Assembly: GCA_916613615.1 (NCBI GenBank)
Contig: OU744725.1
Location: forward strand, 56,175,075-56,239,074
Direction of reading: 5' to 3'
Source: Steromphala cineraria
Taxonomy: Eukaryota; Mollusca; Gastropoda; Trochida; Trochidae
DNA length: 64,000 bases
Each line of letters starts with the position of its first letter. Within the stretch, counting starts at the first letter, position 1. Shown here piece by piece: positions 22,301-32,929 of this stretch. Below the pieces are notes generated by a model, which saw only the letters and a list, made by a program, of their open reading frames with translations, searched no databases and was not told the DNA's origin. The translations under genes were made by a program, and so were the position numbers.

Positions 22301-25300
22301 ACAATTCTACCATTGGTCAAGGAAATTCGACAAGCTTGCAAGGTATGTTGATTAAATTGTAGTGATCAGAACGCTGAGCGAAATTCCGTGCCTTTTCGAC
22401 CTTTGGAAAATAACATCAATGTAAGGAATAATATACAAGGTTGAGGTTTTGTTTGAAATGTAGAGAACTTGAGGTTTTCTGGAAAAGCTCAAATAAAAGT
22501 CAAACTAAGCTTGCGAGATTGTAATTTTCTAACGTATGCACCGTCATGAATGATAAAGACAATATGCATGCATTTTTATATTGTTATTTTGGGGTCAAAT
22601 TCTATAACACATGTAACATATAATCCAGTTCTAGCAGGATAAATGAAACAGTGAATGGTTTCTTGAAAAACAACTCTGTAGTTTACCGGTAGAGTTATAT
22701 GTATTAGTGTTAAGGGATTGCTGGTTTGCATTCGTTTATATGAAGGTGCTAAATAATGGACATTTTTCAATTGGAGCAATATACTTTGGGGTAAATTTTA
22801 CTTGCTGTGAGGATTTATCTTAACGTTTGGTAGTTTTGCAGGTCAAGGTAAACAATAAAATAGAGCCATTGGCTTTGTAGCTCATCAGGCTTTACGTTTG
22901 ATTTTGCTTTAGGGTGTGGCCACCAAAGCTACAATTTATAATTCTCACTAGCCAAGGAGTCTGTACACAAAGTTTCAGCTTTCTGGTTCTGAAGAAGAAG
23001 TCGAAATTTCACAAAGTTTACGGACGGACGCCGGACACCATGCCATGCCATAAGCCCATCGGGCCTTACAGGCCAGATGAGCTAAATACGTACAACCTTA
23101 CTTACAGGATTTTAAAGAAATGCACTCACATCAACACCAAATAAACCAAGTTTCAATTATTCATGATGAAGAAATTTAGAGAGTTATTAAAACAGTTGTA
23201 ATCCACGGCTTTCACTAGGCCTTCAAAGTTATCTATCGATTCCAACAAGAGCCATCAAGAGAGATGGCTTATCCTAAACTCCCTGCAATATGAAAACACC
23301 AAAAGGCACATAATTTTGTAAACAGTTTCATATACATGCTACTACATGCTATGATAAATCATTATACCAAGGTTCATTGAACTACATGTAGCTGTAATGG
23401 TTTTTAAATTAAAACAGATCACGGACAGACGGAGCCAACGACTACATGTATATCCCCTCGCATTATATGCTGGGGGATAATAAATTTTGCGTGCTATTCC
23501 AGTCTGATTAAAATCGACCGTGCTCCGAGGAATAAAATATAAAAAATATTGCCTCTATCGGGGCTCGAACCATTTGGGTTATCCTCTCCGTCTCGGTCTG
23601 AATGCACCCACCTCTATCGCGTGTTGCTATAACTAGTTTAGCGCAGACAAACCCAGTCGTAAGCTATCCAATCACATCCTCGTTTTAAAATAGCGTTTTA
23701 GCGGCGTTTATGTATAACGAATGGTACACTGGAGTTACCTAGCTGCCCCTAGCTGATATCGGAGCTTTTACTGCGCTCCTTGCGATTGGCTAGATGAGAT
23801 TGCGCCAGAACAGGCGGGTAATGGGGGTGCGTTCAGACTGTGAAAGAGAGGAAAGACGGGCTGGGTGAGGTTCGAACCCAGCTAGAGATAATATTTTTAC
23901 ACTTTTTTCCTCGAATCACAGTCGATTTTAATCAGACTGGTGCTATTCTGAATAATTATTGGACATTTCCTTCCACAGGGTCCTATCGCTGCGATCCCTG
24001 TACCATACAGAACAACACAGAAGAATGCTACCATGCTTTCAGTTGTTGATCCATACAGTGGTAAGTTTAGCTTTCAAGGGTATTAGGGTTACGTGAAGAT
24101 TGTTATAGAACAGTAAAAGTCCATTTCCTACTTCCAATCACAATAGTTGTTAATTTCTTTTGAAATATGTTGGGTAATTGAGTACAAATTCAACTCCAAT
24201 GCTCAAGAAAGTTATCATGGAAATGAATTTTGACAAAATGTATCGTGATTGTGTGTAGATGTAGATAAGTGGGACTAGAAGTGTTTAATAAGGGATAGGA
24301 AAACCAAAACACAAATGAGCTTTCCATATCAGAGTTTGTTTCAGGTACCCGGTATTGTAATATACAGCTGCGTACCTTAAGTTTGTTCACTTACAAGCGT
24401 ATACTAGTTCAAATATCATGTAATTTGGCATGTCTTTTAGGCATCTTAGCATTGTGAAAACGAAACGGATAATGTTGAAATTTAGATTAATTTAGCGTTA
24501 ACATATTCGTATGTCATACCTAAAACCGTAACAAATTAAGTCTGATATTATCTTCATCAAAATTTAAGAAAATCTGAATTTCAAAAATATGACCCCATCT
24601 GACTATTAAACCGTGCCAAATTTCGAAACTCCGACATCGCAAACTTTGATCTGGTGATTTGAGAATGGTGATTTTACTAACAGAAAATTGGTAACATTAT
24701 CAGGGCTTCTGAAATCATTTAAATGATGTCCAAACGAAAGCCAAATTACATGTTATCTGCACTCACAAGTGAACAAACTTAAGTTTAGCACATGAATAGA
24801 CAATGGGACGGGACATAGTATTCACTCGACTTCGTACGTACGTACGTCCGTCCCGCTTCTTGTAAGGGTGATATCTCTCAAACCAGTCCACCTTAGTATC
24901 AGTCTTCAATTATTGGATATACCGGTCGGTTTTGGTGACCTTTACTTAGTTTTCAAGGTCACGACAGGGAAACATTGTTAACCTCATATCTCTCAAACCC
25001 TTGCACACCGTTGAAGGCACATTATTCCCTCATTCCTCCATATTCTAACTTAGTAAGGTACCCAATCAGTTATATCTTATCATGATGCTAGATCCGTTTA
25101 CCCAAGTTTGAGTATTTTGACTAATATGGATAGCTATCGTTTAGAGGCGAATTAGACAAACGGTTTGTGAAAGAAATGTATGAGAAACCCTACATGAATT
25201 TGCTGATAGATTTGAACTCATTATTTTTCCATGCACTGAAACCTGTCGGGTAAAAACAGGTTTTACCCTTAAGCTTTTATGAGTATTATACTTTGTGATA

Positions 25301-25608
25301 TTTAGTTTGCTTTACGGTCAGAATTGGCTTATATTTTAGGTAAGCGAGCATTTCCCTTCGACTTGAATGCCCATCTCTGTGGACGGTCCGAGATGTACGA
25401 CTTTGGCGTCAAGGCAAAGGAGATTGGGGTTCAGGTCGTTGGAGTCTGTTGTGGAAACAGTGCCAACGTCACTCGTGTAGTTGCTGAAGCCTACGGAAGA
25501 CAACCCCCTGCGTCGTTGTATTCTCCTGACATGGCCCAGCACTATATATTTGGAAACGACAAATCCCTTTCTGACTACACCACCAAGGGCATCAGGGATG
25601 CTGTTTAG
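19184..25608 (+). CDS. BHMT: Betaine--homocysteine S-methyltransferase-like gene (six coding exons, 5' incomplete)
   Basis: Predicted cytosolic zinc enzyme that transfers a methyl group (betaine is the BHMT donor) to homocysteine, giving methionine. Exons: 19184-19374, 19930-20124, 20954-21065, 22164-22342, 23979-24060, 25340-25608. All junctions keep phase, giving 342 residues plus the missing N-terminus. Barrel landmarks in order are [44 protein letters not shown] and GVCCGN. The Cys of VVGINC and the Cys pair of GVCCGN correspond to human zinc ligands Cys217, Cys299 and Cys300. The human DGG motif near residue 26 reads AEG here, as I recall from invertebrate BHMT-like proteins. The protein ends soon after the barrel, so the vertebrate C-terminal dimerisation arm is short or absent. 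The donor could also be another methyl compound; homocysteine methyltransferase family membership is near certain. Confidence 0.93.
19930..20124 (+). CDS. BHMT: BHMT-like coding exon 2
   Basis: 195 bp, phase 0 at both ends. T-rich acceptor ending ACCAAG, donor AAG/GTAACG. Encodes [20 protein letters not shown] through the GNICNTTVY strand to VEAIFK. Confidence 0.95.
20571..20923 (-). mobile_element. Family B MITE in BHMT-like intron 2
   Basis: Inverted copy with TTAA at 20567-20570 and 20924-20927. Left end AGGAGCAGTAGCACG. Its right end lies 30 bp before the acceptor of exon 3, so it occupies the usual branch-point/polypyrimidine zone. Confidence 0.9.
20954..21065 (+). CDS. BHMT: BHMT-like coding exon 3, flanked by two MITEs
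   Basis: 112 bp. Acceptor CTACTTCAG, donor GATG/GTCGGT (non-optimal but the only one keeping phase). Encodes [19 protein letters not shown], with the family Glu of AETF. A family B element ends 30 bp upstream and a family C element begins 19 bp downstream of the exon. Confidence 0.93.
21085..21480 (+). mobile_element. Family C MITE in BHMT-like intron 3, right end doubled
   Basis: CATTCTCTCCCCAGAGAGGC to GGAGAGAATG. The right terminus occurs twice in tandem (ends at 21432 and 21480). CGGTACACCT is found at 21068-21077 and again at 21481-21490, probably the target duplication, with seven extra bases (AAACGGA) on the left. Confidence 0.85.
21831..22065 (+). mobile_element. Family C MITE, deleted interior, BHMT-like intron 3
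   Basis: Short version: left arm to about 21875, then directly the central/right part ending GGGGAGAGAGTG. It is flanked by related direct repeats of about 48 bp (21783-21831 and 22067-22114), much longer than a target duplication. Confidence 0.8.
22164..22342 (+). CDS. BHMT: BHMT-like coding exon 4
   Basis: 179 bp. Acceptor ATCATATAG, donor AAG/GTATGT. Encodes [10 protein letters not shown]..., [16 protein letters not shown] and [10 protein letters not shown]. The Cys of GINC aligns with the first zinc ligand of human BHMT. Confidence 0.95.
22857..23084 (+). repeat. Family E element with a single 145-bp-type unit, BHMT-like intron 4
   Basis: Starts AAATAGAGCCATTGGCTTTG and ends GGCCAGATGAGCTAAAT, with one internal unit (CTACAATTTATAATTCTCAC...) and the GGACGGACGCCGGAC segment. 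It is the minimal form of the arrays at 43585, 50340 and 52651. Confidence 0.8.
23430..23485 (+). repeat. Dispersed repeat fragment, CCCC-CATATAATG type
   Basis: ACGGACAGACGGAGCC and the partial palindrome around CGCATTATATGC match, in inverted form, the repeat start at 49915. It is a fragment of a dispersed molluscan-type repeat. Confidence 0.5.
23499..23940. mobile_element. MITE with about 120-bp inverted termini, BHMT-like intron 4
   Basis: Starts CAGTCTGATTAAAATCGAC and ends with its exact complement. The inverted arms extend with mismatches for about 110-120 bp and each contain a GGTTCGAAC-like segment. GTGCTATTC flanks both sides (23491-23499 and 23940-23948), an 8-9-bp duplication depending on where the end is drawn. 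No coding sequence. hAT elements make 8-bp and Mutator-like elements about 9-bp duplications; the family is unassigned. Confidence 0.88.
23979..24060 (+). CDS. BHMT: BHMT-like coding exon 5
   Basis: 82 bp. Acceptor CCTTCCACAG, donor AGTG/GTAAGT. Encodes [20 protein letters not shown]..., the barrel strand after the first zinc ligand. Confidence 0.94.
24061..25339 (+). other. BHMT-like intron 5
   Basis: The 1,279-bp intron between exons 5 and 6. From about 24830 it contains (GTAC)n-like sequence followed by a dispersed repeat fragment (TGATATCTCTCAAACC occurs at about 24870 and, in part, again near 24990). No other gene recognised. Confidence 0.6.
25340..25608 (+). CDS. BHMT: BHMT-like terminal coding exon 6
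   Basis: Acceptor TATATTTTAG; ends with TAG at 25606. Encodes [31 protein letters not shown] with the paired cysteines, and the C-terminal tail [10 protein letters not shown] to KGIRDAV. The overlapping minus-strand frame is a shadow. Confidence 0.95.
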
Positions 25609-25815
25609 AAGGAAAGATGAATCGTTGTCTATTCAGTTCGTGTTCGTTATTGTAATACGTGACCAATATTGAACCGTCAAATTATTTATATTTATTCACT
25701 TAGAATAACTAACTGGCAAAGACATATACAAATTGTTAAAGCAGTATTGGGTTAAATTGTATCACTTCTGTATATACCGAATTATATAATACAACAGTAT
25801 CGATAAACGAATAAC

Positions 25816-25821
25816 AATAAA
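25816..25821 (+). terminator. Poly(A) signal of the BHMT-like gene
   Basis: AATAAA 208 bp after the stop codon, the first perfect hexamer downstream. Confidence 0.6.
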
Positions 25822-25824
25822 AGA

Positions 25825-26170
25825 ATAACTTTTCATTTTGCTTCAAATATTTTGTTCCCGCTATTTAAGGTAAGGAATTCCAAGGTTGATGCTAGATGTT
25901 AGATAACAGCATTTATATACCTCAAGGCCCATTTAACACTATTTGAAGCGAGTTTTTGTTCGGGAGAACATCCGTCGGAATGGAATTGAGAGGGCCTTAG
26001 ACTGTATAACACCCCGCCGGGAGGGCCTTGCACTGTATAAGACCCTGCTGGGAGGGCCTTATACGAAATAATAACATCCAAGGAGGTTATTATTTATTAT
26101 GAGGCCCTCCATTTCGCACCTCATAATTTCAAAGACCGGTAAGGTAATCGATCTCAAAAATTTTCAGAAG
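25825..26170. other. Spacer with short GAGGGCCTT repeats
   Basis: GGGAGGGCCTT(A/G) recurs two to three times around 25989-26060, with inverted short relatives (GAGGCCCTCC near 26101). No gene. Confidence 0.5.
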
Positions 26171-26243
26171 CGAAACCGCGGGATTCGAACCCACAACCCT
26201 TCGCTCTGTAGCCCAAGACTTATACCATTAGACCACAAAGGAT
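26171..26243 (-). repeat. tRNA-like unit 1 of three in tandem
   Basis: On the minus strand: TCCTTTGTGGTCTAATGGTA (A-box-like) and GGGTTCGAATCCCGCGG (a very good B box and T arm). A perfect cloverleaf is not obtained in the anticodon arm, so I treat it as tRNA-derived and not a functional tRNA. Repeats at spacings of about 263 and 257 bp. Confidence 0.65.
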
Positions 26244-26434
26244 TGGTGAATATGAAGGAATTGTTTTGTGAGGTCTGTGCTGCTCTCCTAGAACTTGATG
26301 ATATTAAATTGCGCTCTACTGTACACTTTATACGTCAGAGATGTGGTGTATCTCTGTAACAAAAATTAATAACGCCCTTAATATGCTTATGCTATAGCGT
26401 TCTGGCAAAATGTCCAAGATAAAACATTTCGTGG

Positions 26435-26506
26435 CAGAAAATGGGGGATTCGAACACAGAGACACTCACTTCGTAGTCCAAGATTATACCACTAGACCAC
26501 AAAGGA
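26435..26506 (-). repeat. tRNA-like unit 2 of three
   Basis: Minus-strand A box GTGGTCTAGTGGTATAATC and B box GTTCGAATCCC. Shares the flank TCTGCTCTCCT...TTAAA with unit 3 and a diverged form with unit 1. Confidence 0.62.
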
Positions 26507-26690
26507 TTGGTAAGTGTGAAGGGATTGACTGTTGATATCTATTCTGCTCTCCTCAAACTTTAAAAGTTTATTTTCACTGTTCACCTTAATGTTAGAAATG
26601 TGATTTTATTTTCGATATATGAAATTTGCAACAACCTCATCCTCTAGCAATAGCGTTCAAGAAAAATTTCTAAATGTAAAATGTAAAAAA

Positions 26691-26763
26691 GTTGAACATT
26701 AGGGATTCGAACCCTCAACCTTTCAAGCTGTAGTCCAAGACTGTACCACTAGGCCACAGGGGA
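26691..26763 (-). repeat. tRNA-like unit 3 of three
   Basis: Minus-strand TGGCCTAGTGGTACAGTC and GGGTTCGAATCCCTAA. The flank towards 26820 repeats the TCTATTCTGCTCTCCTCAAA segment of unit 2. Confidence 0.62.
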
Positions 26764-26872
26764 TTGGTTAGTAAAAGGTTATTGACTATTGAAGTCTATT
26801 CTGCTCTCCTCAAATTTAATGAAATTAATTTGTTGATTTTTTTCGCTTTTAAGTTAAATAAGTGATTATTTC

Positions 26873-27184
26873 GGTATATAAGATAGATAACACACACATC
26901 CTCGGGTGTTATAGCAAACAGAGGCCTTTGCCTACGGGACGACCCTCGTGCGCTGACGCGCACTCGGGTCGTCCCTAGGGCAAAGGCCTCTGTTTGCTAT
27001 AACACCCTCGTATGCGTGTGTTATCCATAACATATAAGATAGATAACACACACATCCTCGGGTGTTATAGCAAACAGAGGCCTTTGCCTACGGGACGACC
27101 CTCGTGCGCTGACGCGCACTCGGGTGGTCCCTAGGGCAAAGGCCTCTGTTTGCTATAACACCCTCGTATGCGTGTGTTATCCAT
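26873..27184. repeat. Two tandem near-perfect palindromes, 156-bp unit
   Basis: Each unit (about 26873-27028 and 27029-27184) folds as arms of about 68 bp around GTGCGCTGACGCGCAC. Arm landmarks are GGTGTTATAGCAAACAGAGG and GGCAAAGGCCTCTG. I found one difference between the units (GGGTCGTCC against GGGTGGTCC). Such sequences are hard to clone and replicate. Relation to family D is possible but not shown. Confidence 0.85.
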
Positions 27185-30130
27185 AACGAAATCTTCACTG
27201 CTTAGTGTTAGTCACGTTTGACAATGCATTGCACACATTTTGTAGCACATGTTGCTTCAGAAAACCAAGATAACAGAGATATCAGTAAAGTTGAGAATGG
27301 GCACAAAGGCAAAATACCTTGATTACAGAAATGAATAAATATACTGACATAAAGAAATCGATATCAAGTCCGTTCTCCGAAGTTTTACACATTATCATTA
27401 CCAAACCTACCGGCTTAGCATAGAACTTGTACTTAGGGTAAAATGAATACCATGATATCACCGTTCTAGGCTGTGAGACGATCTCATTACTTATGTAGGT
27501 AATATATCTCGACTATGATAAACAGAAATAAATTTGATATATCGTCTCCTGAAAAATATCTTATTTCAATTATCATGAAAAATATTCACATTATGTATAA
27601 ATACAAAACAATACTAAAAATGCATATTCCTCATATTTATCTTTCCTCATATCGATTTAACTTCATAAGGTTACGTTTAAAAGGAACGTCTCTCATTTAT
27701 AAAAAGCAACAATTATGTCGAACCAGAGAAATATAAATTTTTACATATTATATGCGAGAGTTAAATTATTTCATTGAATTGCTAACTTTTTTCGTCATAC
27801 ATTCTTAATCATTTAGGTAAAAAACGTTGATTTCTAAATCTTTTAGGTAAAATACGTCCCACATTTCTTAATATTTTAGGTAAAATACGTCCCACATTTC
27901 TTAATCTTTTAGACCGTCGGTAAATACGTCGTACATTTCTTAAACAGTTGTAGGTAAAATACCAATCATCCCCTCTTCTATCAGGAGAATCGTGTTCCAG
28001 ATTAATGGTATCGTTGATTGAAATCCTTGATGAAATTCAGTAAAAGAGCAATTACTTGCTATCAGATCCCCTATCTGGTCGCTCCAGACAATGACCGATT
28101 TAGTAAAAACTTAATCATGTTAGGAAAACTCATTAGGAAGCAACCACTTTCTCAGGAATTAGATCTTTAGAATTCAATTAATTGAAACGATGTTTGGTGA
28201 CAATTATACCCATGATTTTTTAAGGAGGAATAGAGGTCACCGATGACAGAGTAGACTTACCTATCTTCTATGATAATAGGGCTAATTTTACATTAAAAAC
28301 AATTCCTGCAAAACTGAGTACACATCATAATTGAAATGTGGTCGTGTACACCGCAACACTGAATTGAGTCTTTTCTGACTTTACTTACAGTCGAAATGTC
28401 GAAAACTTTATCTAAAAAGAAGTCTGTATCAAAAGCACAATTATTTTGAAAAAAAACGGGAAACATTTGAATTGGTCACATTCCTTGTTAAAAGTTTCAT
28501 ATTTGACAGTTCGAGATTCTGAAACCTAATGTGAATATCCTTAAACATATATCATTGCTGTGGACATTGAATGTATTTACAACTCAATAAAATGGGAGAG
28601 CATTTCTCTTGTTTTGCTAACATTTGGCAATATCTCTACATTACTAACACTGATAGTATAAGGGTATAAGGGTATCAGTACTGCAAATCGAAAGTAAACC
28701 GCTGCTACAATGACCTCACACTCTTGGTAAACCAACATAATACTCTACGTCACTGTAAGAATTAACAGACTATAACATCTAGAGAGGAAAATATGGGCAC
28801 TGAATCCCAAACGGTAAAGATAATTTAAAACGATTCGATGTAGTGAAAAAAACTATGACGATTTTGTTCTGTTTGAACTTTTGAATGCCCTTTGAAGATC
28901 GGTTGATATATATTCGTACATAGTGAACTTTAATCATTTTAACTTTTGAAATGTTTAAACGATGTCTGTAATTGTGACAAGTTTTTCTTATGACTTGGGG
29001 ATAGAATTCGAATGCATGAACAATCTTTTCTTATTTAAACCTGTAATATGCAACTCAAAATAAATTAAGGAACACTTAGTATTATCATTCTAGAAATGTG
29101 TAGTTCAAAAGGAAACAAGTAGCTGACATGGTCGAGCTATATCCCCCGCAAATTGCACAACATGAATACAAGTTTTCCTTATCAACTTGCTGATTAATTT
29201 TTGTCACACAAAATAACACAATTTTTCCAGGATATGAAGGAAACTGTTCTAATGAAAACACTAAAGGATACCAACTTTATGTTCACTGTTAGACATAATT
29301 TGAGTAAACTGACAAAATTAAAATCAAACAAATAAATTTATGTATTTAGATCTGAAAGATCAATTTGATCATATGTAAAAAGACATAATTCAAAATTGTT
29401 CTTCATGACACACCTTCAGATAATTATGTATCTCCATATCAAATATGATCAATATGTGATGATTAGTTTAGAACTTGTGAGCTGGAGAGGACTTGTCACA
29501 GTTTTCCAACAGAGTCCTCAGTTTTTGCCAAAAAAGGAAACATTTTACAACAATATTTTCAAAATTGTTCTTCGTGACACACCTTCATATCATTATGTAT
29601 CTCCATATCAAAAATGATCCAAATGTGATGATTAGTTTAGAAGTTGTGAGAATAAAGGCTAGAATAGGTTATATAACTTGTATTTTGATGAGACCGACAT
29701 GTGAATTTGACTTCAACGATATGTATACATGACTGTCATAAGATTTTCATTGAAATCAAGAATTCATGATGTATTTGCCATTTGGTAAGATATTTTGAAT
29801 ATATAATTTATTAGTGAATTATTGTTTTACGCCGCTTGGGTTATATTGGACATTAGCGGCGTTATATACTACAAGACAAAAGATTTAGAATGTGTAATGT
29901 CCTATTTTCTATCGCTTATATCTTAAGCACCAGTGACTCTATTCTTCATGTCTCGGACTTAACGCCGTAACAATGATTTAAAGAAAGCTTGAACATTTTA
30001 TTTGACCCCCAACAATGAAAAACTGTCCTATATATAATTAATTTAAGACATTAACGTTTGTTTCAAAACAATAGACTGACGAGGGATACGTTGTCAACAC
30101 TTATTATTGACTTGATATCTTACCAATGTG
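27185..30130. other. AT-rich stretch, no gene; small tandem repeats
   Basis: 27841-27940 holds three copies of a 33-bp unit (TTTTAGGTAAAATACGTCCC...). A 90-bp segment starting CAAAATTGTTCTTC occurs at 29391 and again at 29560 (offset 169). The short frames at 27515 and 29396-29732 are AT-driven or lie in these repeats. Nothing else recognised. Confidence 0.5.
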
Positions 30131-30440
30131 AGTGAGCGAGTGAGTTGTCGTTTAACGTGTTTTGAACAAAAGTTCAGTTATTTAACACGTGGATGTTGCC
30201 ATAAAAAAAGAGAGTAGACAGATCAGGGAGAAAGGGGTTGAAAGGATGAGGGAAAAGACGGAAAGAAAGGCATAGTAAGAGATAGAAAGCAGGTTTTAGA
30301 AGAACTCACATTTGGTCTGGCTTCTACCCGTCGACCTGTCCAGCTTGGGTGACCCTACAAGTAAGCAGCTGGCATAGCTCGCGGGGTCACAGAAGCACAC
30401 AAACCACCACACCACAATAAGGTAATGAGTCCAGTGGTGG
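30131..30440 (+). repeat. Family F repeat
   Basis: GTGAGCGAGTGAGTTG to ATGAGTCCAGTGGTGG; close to the 2074 copy, with a short deletion around 30358-30366. Confidence 0.7.
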
Positions 30441-30763
30441 TCTTACCAATGTAAGCAATAGGATAAAGGATAACTGTGTGGCGTTGGTCAGTTAGCCTTA
30501 GATAATGAAGTTCGTTAGGGGGGTAATCTAATAATCTAGGCAAATAGTCATACTTAAATATTTGAGGTTTAATGGTGTGTTTCCAGCAAGATATATTAGC
30601 CTTTAAACTAATTTAGTGCAAAAAATCTGAAGATCGAGAATTTGTTTTATTTGGCAAGAGAATATATGGTACTGTTGTTGATATGGTCTTGTTTTGAATC
30701 GCGACCTTATCAGATTCTTGCCTAACAAGTCATTTTTGCTAGAGAGGCATGCTGCAAAAGAGT

Positions 30764-31021
30764 GAGTGAGTAGGGGTTTAACGTGTTGTCAGCAATTTTC
30801 CAGCTATTTATGATGCCATCCAAAAGAGTAGACAGATCAGGGAGAAAGGGATCGAGGGAACAGACAGAAAGAAAGGCATAGTGAAAGATAGAAAGCAGGT
30901 TTTGAAAAGTCCAGGATACGTGACCCTACCAGGAGCATCTAAGCTCCAGCTGACATATCTCTGGGGTCGTCGAAGCACACAAACCACCACACCACGTTAA
31001 GGTAATGAGTCCAGTGGTGGC
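30764..31021 (+). repeat. Family F repeat, shortened
   Basis: Starts GTGAGTGAGTAGGGGTTTAA and ends GAGTCCAGTGGTGG. It lacks the CTTCTACCCGTCGACC segment seen in other copies. Confidence 0.7.
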
Positions 31022-32256
31022 GCTGCAAAAGAAATAAACTGAATGAAAATGTGTCAACAATATTTAAAAAGTATTTCATAGTTTTAAAGATTAAATTTGA
31101 TTATGGACAGAATATGGAATTCGTTTTGTAGACATTATGGTTTACTTTGTGAATGTTAATTTCACAGATATAACTTACACTGTTCAAAATGTAATCTTGA
31201 ACATTTGATCTCTTTTTTCAGATTTCATACGAAATCAACCACAAATGTCCAAAATTTAAGGAAGTCCTATTTTTTTCAGTATAAGATGAAAAGTAAGGTT
31301 CTTGCTTATAGGTAAAATTATTTGTATAGCATTTAGTGCATGTTGAACGGATGTATTGGGACAAATTAATGGAAATAGACAATTTTGAGATAAGTTCTGG
31401 TTGTTTGTTGTGATGTCGAACAGGACAACGGAAGATAGTGAAATTAGAGAAGGATGTCTTTACTAAATTTTCTTATTCTGATTTTATGATATTTTCTGGT
31501 TTCAATCATTCATGATTTTCCCGACTAGAGAAAAGTTCGCGGAAACGTAACTCAAATTGACACGATTTCGTTGCTGCACGAGCTGAAAAGCACGTGTTAG
31601 TTGCACTTGTGATTTTAGCTTTGTTGGGAGCAATCGTGTTGCTTGGTGGCGGTCTCAGAATATTTTATCTCTGCCAACAAGATGTAATGTAGAACTGGTT
31701 TGAAACCAACTGTACTGTATATGTATTGTAATTTCGTTTGTTAATACCAAGGGTTTGGTATTGTTTTGAAGCGTTAACGTGTTTCTAGTTCTACTTGGCT
31801 GTTAGTTATGTTGTACATTTTTAGGAATAATATATTTAATTTTAAGACCAAAGAGCCTGTTGATCACAAGCTTTCACTGCGTTCAAATTGTAGTATCATC
31901 TTTCGCTCACTCTTTCTCTTCAAATGTTTTTGGGGAAAATTATCAATATAATCCTTCAAATCAGCCAGGTCACGCATCATCAAAACGTGTCACTTTGGCA
32001 GCGTTGTTGTTCATCAAAGAAATCTGATTATTCAACGAAATGGTCGCTCTGCTCCGCTACGAATGACATACATGTAGCTCCGAACATCATCCATTTGATC
32101 CATAAGCATTACCTCACGTACTCACTGTTAACAATTATTGTTAAACCTTAATTAAAAAAACTAAAGCATATGCAACATATCAACAACAAAAAATTTGTAT
32201 CATACAATGTATATCCTCTATAACCAGAGGTTCCAGAGAGGATCTCTCTGAAAGCT
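31022..32256. other. No established gene; short transmembrane-like frame
   Basis: 31561-31692 (plus) is an open tail of 43 codons ending in TAG. It contains VLVALVILALLGAIVLLGGG, followed by LRIFYLCQ, which reads like a C-terminal membrane helix with a basic end. A TGA lies just upstream and no acceptor is obvious between, so it may be a relic or coincidence. Confidence 0.3.
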
Positions 32257-32700
32257 GCCCTTCCAATCAACGGTCCTAGTCCGAGATGATGTGCAGGTTC
32301 TCGCTGTGTTTTTTAGCCCTGGTGATGTCAATTTTCTGACCTTCCGTATTGGTCGCGATCGATGGATTTAAGGTGGTAGTGTCAGCCGAAAGAGCCCTAC
32401 CTGTCGGGGTAGGACAGATGTTAGACAAGTGGTTGGGATCCTCACACAACAGACCCGCCGCTAATGGCTGAAATATTGCCCAAGCGGTGTTAAGCAACAA
32501 CTCGCTCACCCTCACACAACCGACAAGGCTTGCTGCTAGGCTCTTGAGTATTGTTCCCCTTCAAATTCTGTCTTGGCGTGAGGCTTGTCACTGTTGGCTC
32601 AGCAGGAGAGGGTTAAAGGGGAAGGGAATGGGGCTGAACAAGAAAACAAAGCTTTTAGAAAGTAGGATATGATAATTGATATGATTGATTTACAGAACAA
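32257..32700 (-). repeat. Retroelement-associated repeat, diverged copy 3
   Basis: Shares CTGGTGATGT..., TGGGATCCTCACACAA, CACTGTTGGCTCA and GAGAGGGTT with the copies at 32930 and 35190, in the same order. A CCGCTAATGGCTGAAATATTGC tail fragment is inserted around 32456-32515. Confidence 0.6.
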
Positions 32701-32929
32701 ATACAATTACATAAGTAAATTTAATACAAGGATGCTCACATGTTTTAAACAACCGGAATTCTATGTCTTTAATAATCCAAATGTTGACAAACAAAACAAA
32801 AGTCGGCATATGCAACACATAACAATTGTTCAATTATCAGTTATCATCTATGAGAGGTTCCTATAGGCTGCTAAGGGGACCTCCTACTCAACCCCCGACC
32901 TTTCGTCTGTTGCCTCTTCCTCCTTTCCT

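Noticed and set aside
26873..27184. CRISPR array, suggested by tandem palindromic repeats.
   Set aside because: Two long palindromes without spacers in an animal genome are not a CRISPR array.
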